DNA of 40,299 nucleotides, taken from the NCBI GenBank assembly GCA_946560065.1, contig CAMNUE010000016.1:1-40299 (forward strand), written 5' to 3'. The stretch's first letter is position 1, and every line of letters begins with the position of its first letter. This stretch comes from an uncultured bacterium (GTDB lineage: Bacteria > Bacillota_I > Bacilli_A > RF39 > UBA660). A program made the translations under genes and the position numbers. Shown here one piece after another: positions 38,988 through 40,299 of this stretch. The notes beneath the pieces are model-generated. The model worked only from the letters and a program-made list of their open reading frames with translations, was not told the DNA's origin and made no database searches.

Positions 38988-39926
38988 ATGAATAACTTTA
39001 AATATTCAAATTCAAATAAAAGATATCATACTCTTGATTATTACTATAAAACAAGATTTAATGAAAAAGTCTTTAAAGTAAGTTTAAATGCTGGTTTTTC
39101 ATGTCCTAATATAGATGGTACTGTAGGTCATGGTGGTTGTATTTATTGCTCTAAATCAGGTAGCGGTGAGTTTGCTGGAAATATTAATGATTCATTAGAA
39201 AAACAATTTAATGAAATTAAAACAATGATGCATAAAAAATGGCCTCAAGCTAAGTATATCGGCTATTTCCAAGCAAGAACTAATACTTATGGTCCCGTAA
39301 AAAAATTAAAAGAATTGTATGAGACTATCTTAAAACAGCAAAATGTCATCGGCCTTAATATTGCAACTAGACCGGATGCTATTACTGATGAGTGCCTCGA
39401 TTATTTAGAAGAATTAAACAAAAAAACTTACTTAACAATAGAATTAGGACTACAAACATCAAATGAAACAACATCTAAATTAATTAATAGATGTCATTCT
39501 CTAAATTGCTTTGAAGAAATGGTCAAAAAACTTCGAGAAAAAAAGATTGACGTTGTTGTTCATATAATTAATGGTCTTCCCTACGAAACAAAGGAAGACA
39601 TGCTAAATACTGTAAAATATCTAAATCATTTAGACATTCAAGGAATAAAAATTCATATGTTAAGTGTTATAAAAGATACTCCACTAGAAAAAATGTACCA
39701 AGAAGAAAAATTTAAATTACTTACAAAAGAAGAATATATAGATATCGTTATTGAACAGTTAGAATTACTAAGAGAAGAAATTGTAATTCATCGTATCACA
39801 GGAGATCCTAAATTGGATGAATTAATTGGACCTTCGTGGTTAACAAAAAAATTCTGTGTCTTAAATGACATTGATAAAGAAATGGTTAGAAGAGATACTT
39901 ATCAAGGAGTTAAGAGTCATGATTAA
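38988..39926 (+). CDS. Radical SAM protein, YtqA/MnmL family (TIGR01212)
   Basis: 312 aa Elp3-like radical SAM protein. Start YHTLDYYYKTRFNEKVFKVS; the cluster-binding segment GFSCPNIDGTVGHGGCIYCS has Cys-x11-Cys-x2-Cys, as in the YtqA family rather than the common CxxxCxxC. Then KYIGYFQARTNTYG, IATRPDAITDECLDYL, TIELGLQTSNETTSKLINR and IHRITGDP follow the family order. In B. subtilis YtqA (MnmL) is reported to convert the cmnm5 side chain of wobble uridine to nm5 in tRNA, with YtqB (MnmM) adding the methyl. No ytqB follows here. The family call is firm; that this copy has the MnmL reaction is inference. Confidence 0.88.
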   Translation: MNNFKYSNSNKRYHTLDYYYKTRFNEKVFKVSLNAGFSCPNIDGTVGHGGCIYCSKSGSGEFAGNINDSLEKQFNEIKTMMHKKWPQAKYIGYFQARTNTYGPVKKLKELYETILKQQNVIGLNIATRPDAITDECLDYLEELNKKTYLTIELGLQTSNETTSKLINRCHSLNCFEEMVKKLREKKIDVVVHIINGLPYETKEDMLNTVKYLNHLDIQGIKIHMLSVIKDTPLEKMYQEEKFKLLTKEEYIDIVIEQLELLREEIVIHRITGDPKLDELIGPSWLTKKFCVLNDIDKEMVRRDTYQGVKSHD

Positions 39927-40176
39927 TTACCTAACCTTCATAATAATTATAAACATAATTTCGGCTATACTCTATGGTATTGATAAATTTAAAGCCATTA
40001 ACAAAAAAGAAAGAATAAGTGAAACAGCTCTTCTAACTATTTCAGCAATTGCTCCACTTGGCGCCTTAATTGGGATGATTATTTTTCATCATAAAACAAA
40101 AAAATTGAAATTCAAAATTTCAATTACAATATTTTTAATTATAAATATCTTATTATATTTAAATTACTTTGTATAA
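39919..40176 (+). CDS. DUF1294 membrane protein
   Basis: 85 aa from ATG 39919 (AAGGAG site), overlapping the radical SAM stop by 8 nt. Small integral membrane protein with about three helices. The DUF1294 hallmarks are visible: YGIDKFKAINKKERISE (Asp-Lys and Arg-Ile-Ser/Pro-Glu) and PLGALIGMIIFHHKTKKLKF (Gly-rich helix, HHKT, Lys-Phe). Function unknown in all members I know of. Upstream in-frame codons to 39865 overlap the radical SAM gene and lack a site. Confidence 0.88.
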   Translation: MINYLTFIIIINIISAILYGIDKFKAINKKERISETALLTISAIAPLGALIGMIIFHHKTKKLKFKISITIFLIINILLYLNYFV

Positions 40177-40203
40177 TAAAATATCTATACTTATCTCAAA
40201 TAT

Positions 40204-40240
40204 ACACCTACTTTATTACACAATAAAGCAGGTGTTTTTT
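40204..40240 (+). terminator. Terminator of the radical SAM operon
   Basis: ACACCTaCTTTATT (40204-40217) pairs with AATAAAGcAGGTGT (40222-40235), one mismatch, then six T. Confidence 0.88.
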
Positions 40241-40250
40241 ACATAAATAT

Positions 40251-40280
40251 AAAAAAGCATCAGATTTCTAATGCTTTTTT
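40251..40280. terminator. Second hairpin terminator at the right edge
   Basis: AAAAAAGCAT (40251-40260) and ATGCTTTTTT (40271-40280), perfect 10-bp stem, A/T runs on both sides; probably serves a convergent gene beyond the window as well. Confidence 0.7.
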
Positions 40281-40299
40281 ATATTTAATTATTTAATAT

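Noticed and set aside
1..40299. CRISPR arrays, insertion sequences, tRNA or rRNA genes
   Set aside because: No regularly spaced repeats, no transposase-like protein with terminal repeats and no tRNA-like cloverleaf were noticed on either strand. A dedicated scan (tRNAscan, CRISPR finder) was not possible here.

Overview
ORGANISM. The window is very AT-rich (roughly 70% A+T by eye) and densely coded. The gene content points to an uncultured, low-GC member of the Bacilli. Evidence: an EzrA homologue, Tyr and Leu T-box leaders, a TK1-type thymidine kinase, tandem FemABX-type ligases, and the order ackA ... SASP - thiI - ezrA - rpsD - tyrS with ytxGH and trmB nearby, which resembles the Bacillus subtilis ackA-sspA-thiI-ezrA-rpsD-tyrS neighbourhood. 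An alpha/beta-type SASP and an unannotated Cse60-like gene indicate descent from, or membership of, a spore-forming lineage. No phage, transposase, CRISPR array, rRNA or tRNA gene was seen. LAYOUT, LEFT TO RIGHT. (1) 1-4073, minus strand: an operon of ackA, a DHH phosphoesterase (NrnA-like), engB and two unknown genes, ending in a bidirectional terminator. (2) 4.1-7.6 kb: a decaying patch. A second, intact acetate kinase gene lies between a frameshifted PrsW-type protease gene, a frameshifted small ORF and a zinc-ribbon/TM2 gene with an in-frame TAA. (3) 7.6-12.3 kb: SASP with a candidate forespore promoter, thiI, an anchored unknown, a type IV pilin-like protein and ezrA. (4) 12.3-17.1 kb: rpsD with a long leader, a membrane-anchored propeller plus a histidine phosphatase, and a CYTH-tyrS operon under a Tyr T-box. 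(5) 17.1-24.6 kb: a 437-aa protein with a possible Cys-His-Asp triad; a lipoprotein / acidic disordered protein / YtxG-like / YtxH-like operon; trmB; a small coiled-coil gene; a frameshifted secreted LRR-transglutaminase gene; tdk. (6) 24.6-30.2 kb: two FemABX ligases, a MurJ/SpoVB-type flippase, cse60 and a class II Fic protein. (7) 30.2-40.3 kb: a Leu T-box operon (small membrane protein + LeuRS), a GH31 glycosidase operon, a VanY-like D,D-carboxypeptidase, and a plus-strand operon with a YtqA/MnmL-type radical SAM protein and a DUF1294 protein. HIGHLIGHT. The leucyl-tRNA synthetase carries a complete Nudix hydrolase domain with a perfect Nudix box, inserted near the C-terminal end of its CP1 editing domain. 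HOW THE GENES WORK TOGETHER. Translation (LeuRS, TyrRS, S4, EngB, ThiI, TrmB, MnmL-like) and envelope/division (EzrA, FemABX pair, MurJ-like, VanY-like, YtxGH, propeller) dominate. Acetate kinases suggest substrate-level ATP synthesis from acetyl phosphate. Four genes look broken; three breaks are single-base frameshifts (two in A/T runs) and one is a nonsense codon. Either gene decay or consensus error could explain the indels. All coordinates and motifs were read by eye from the sequence, and no database search was possible.
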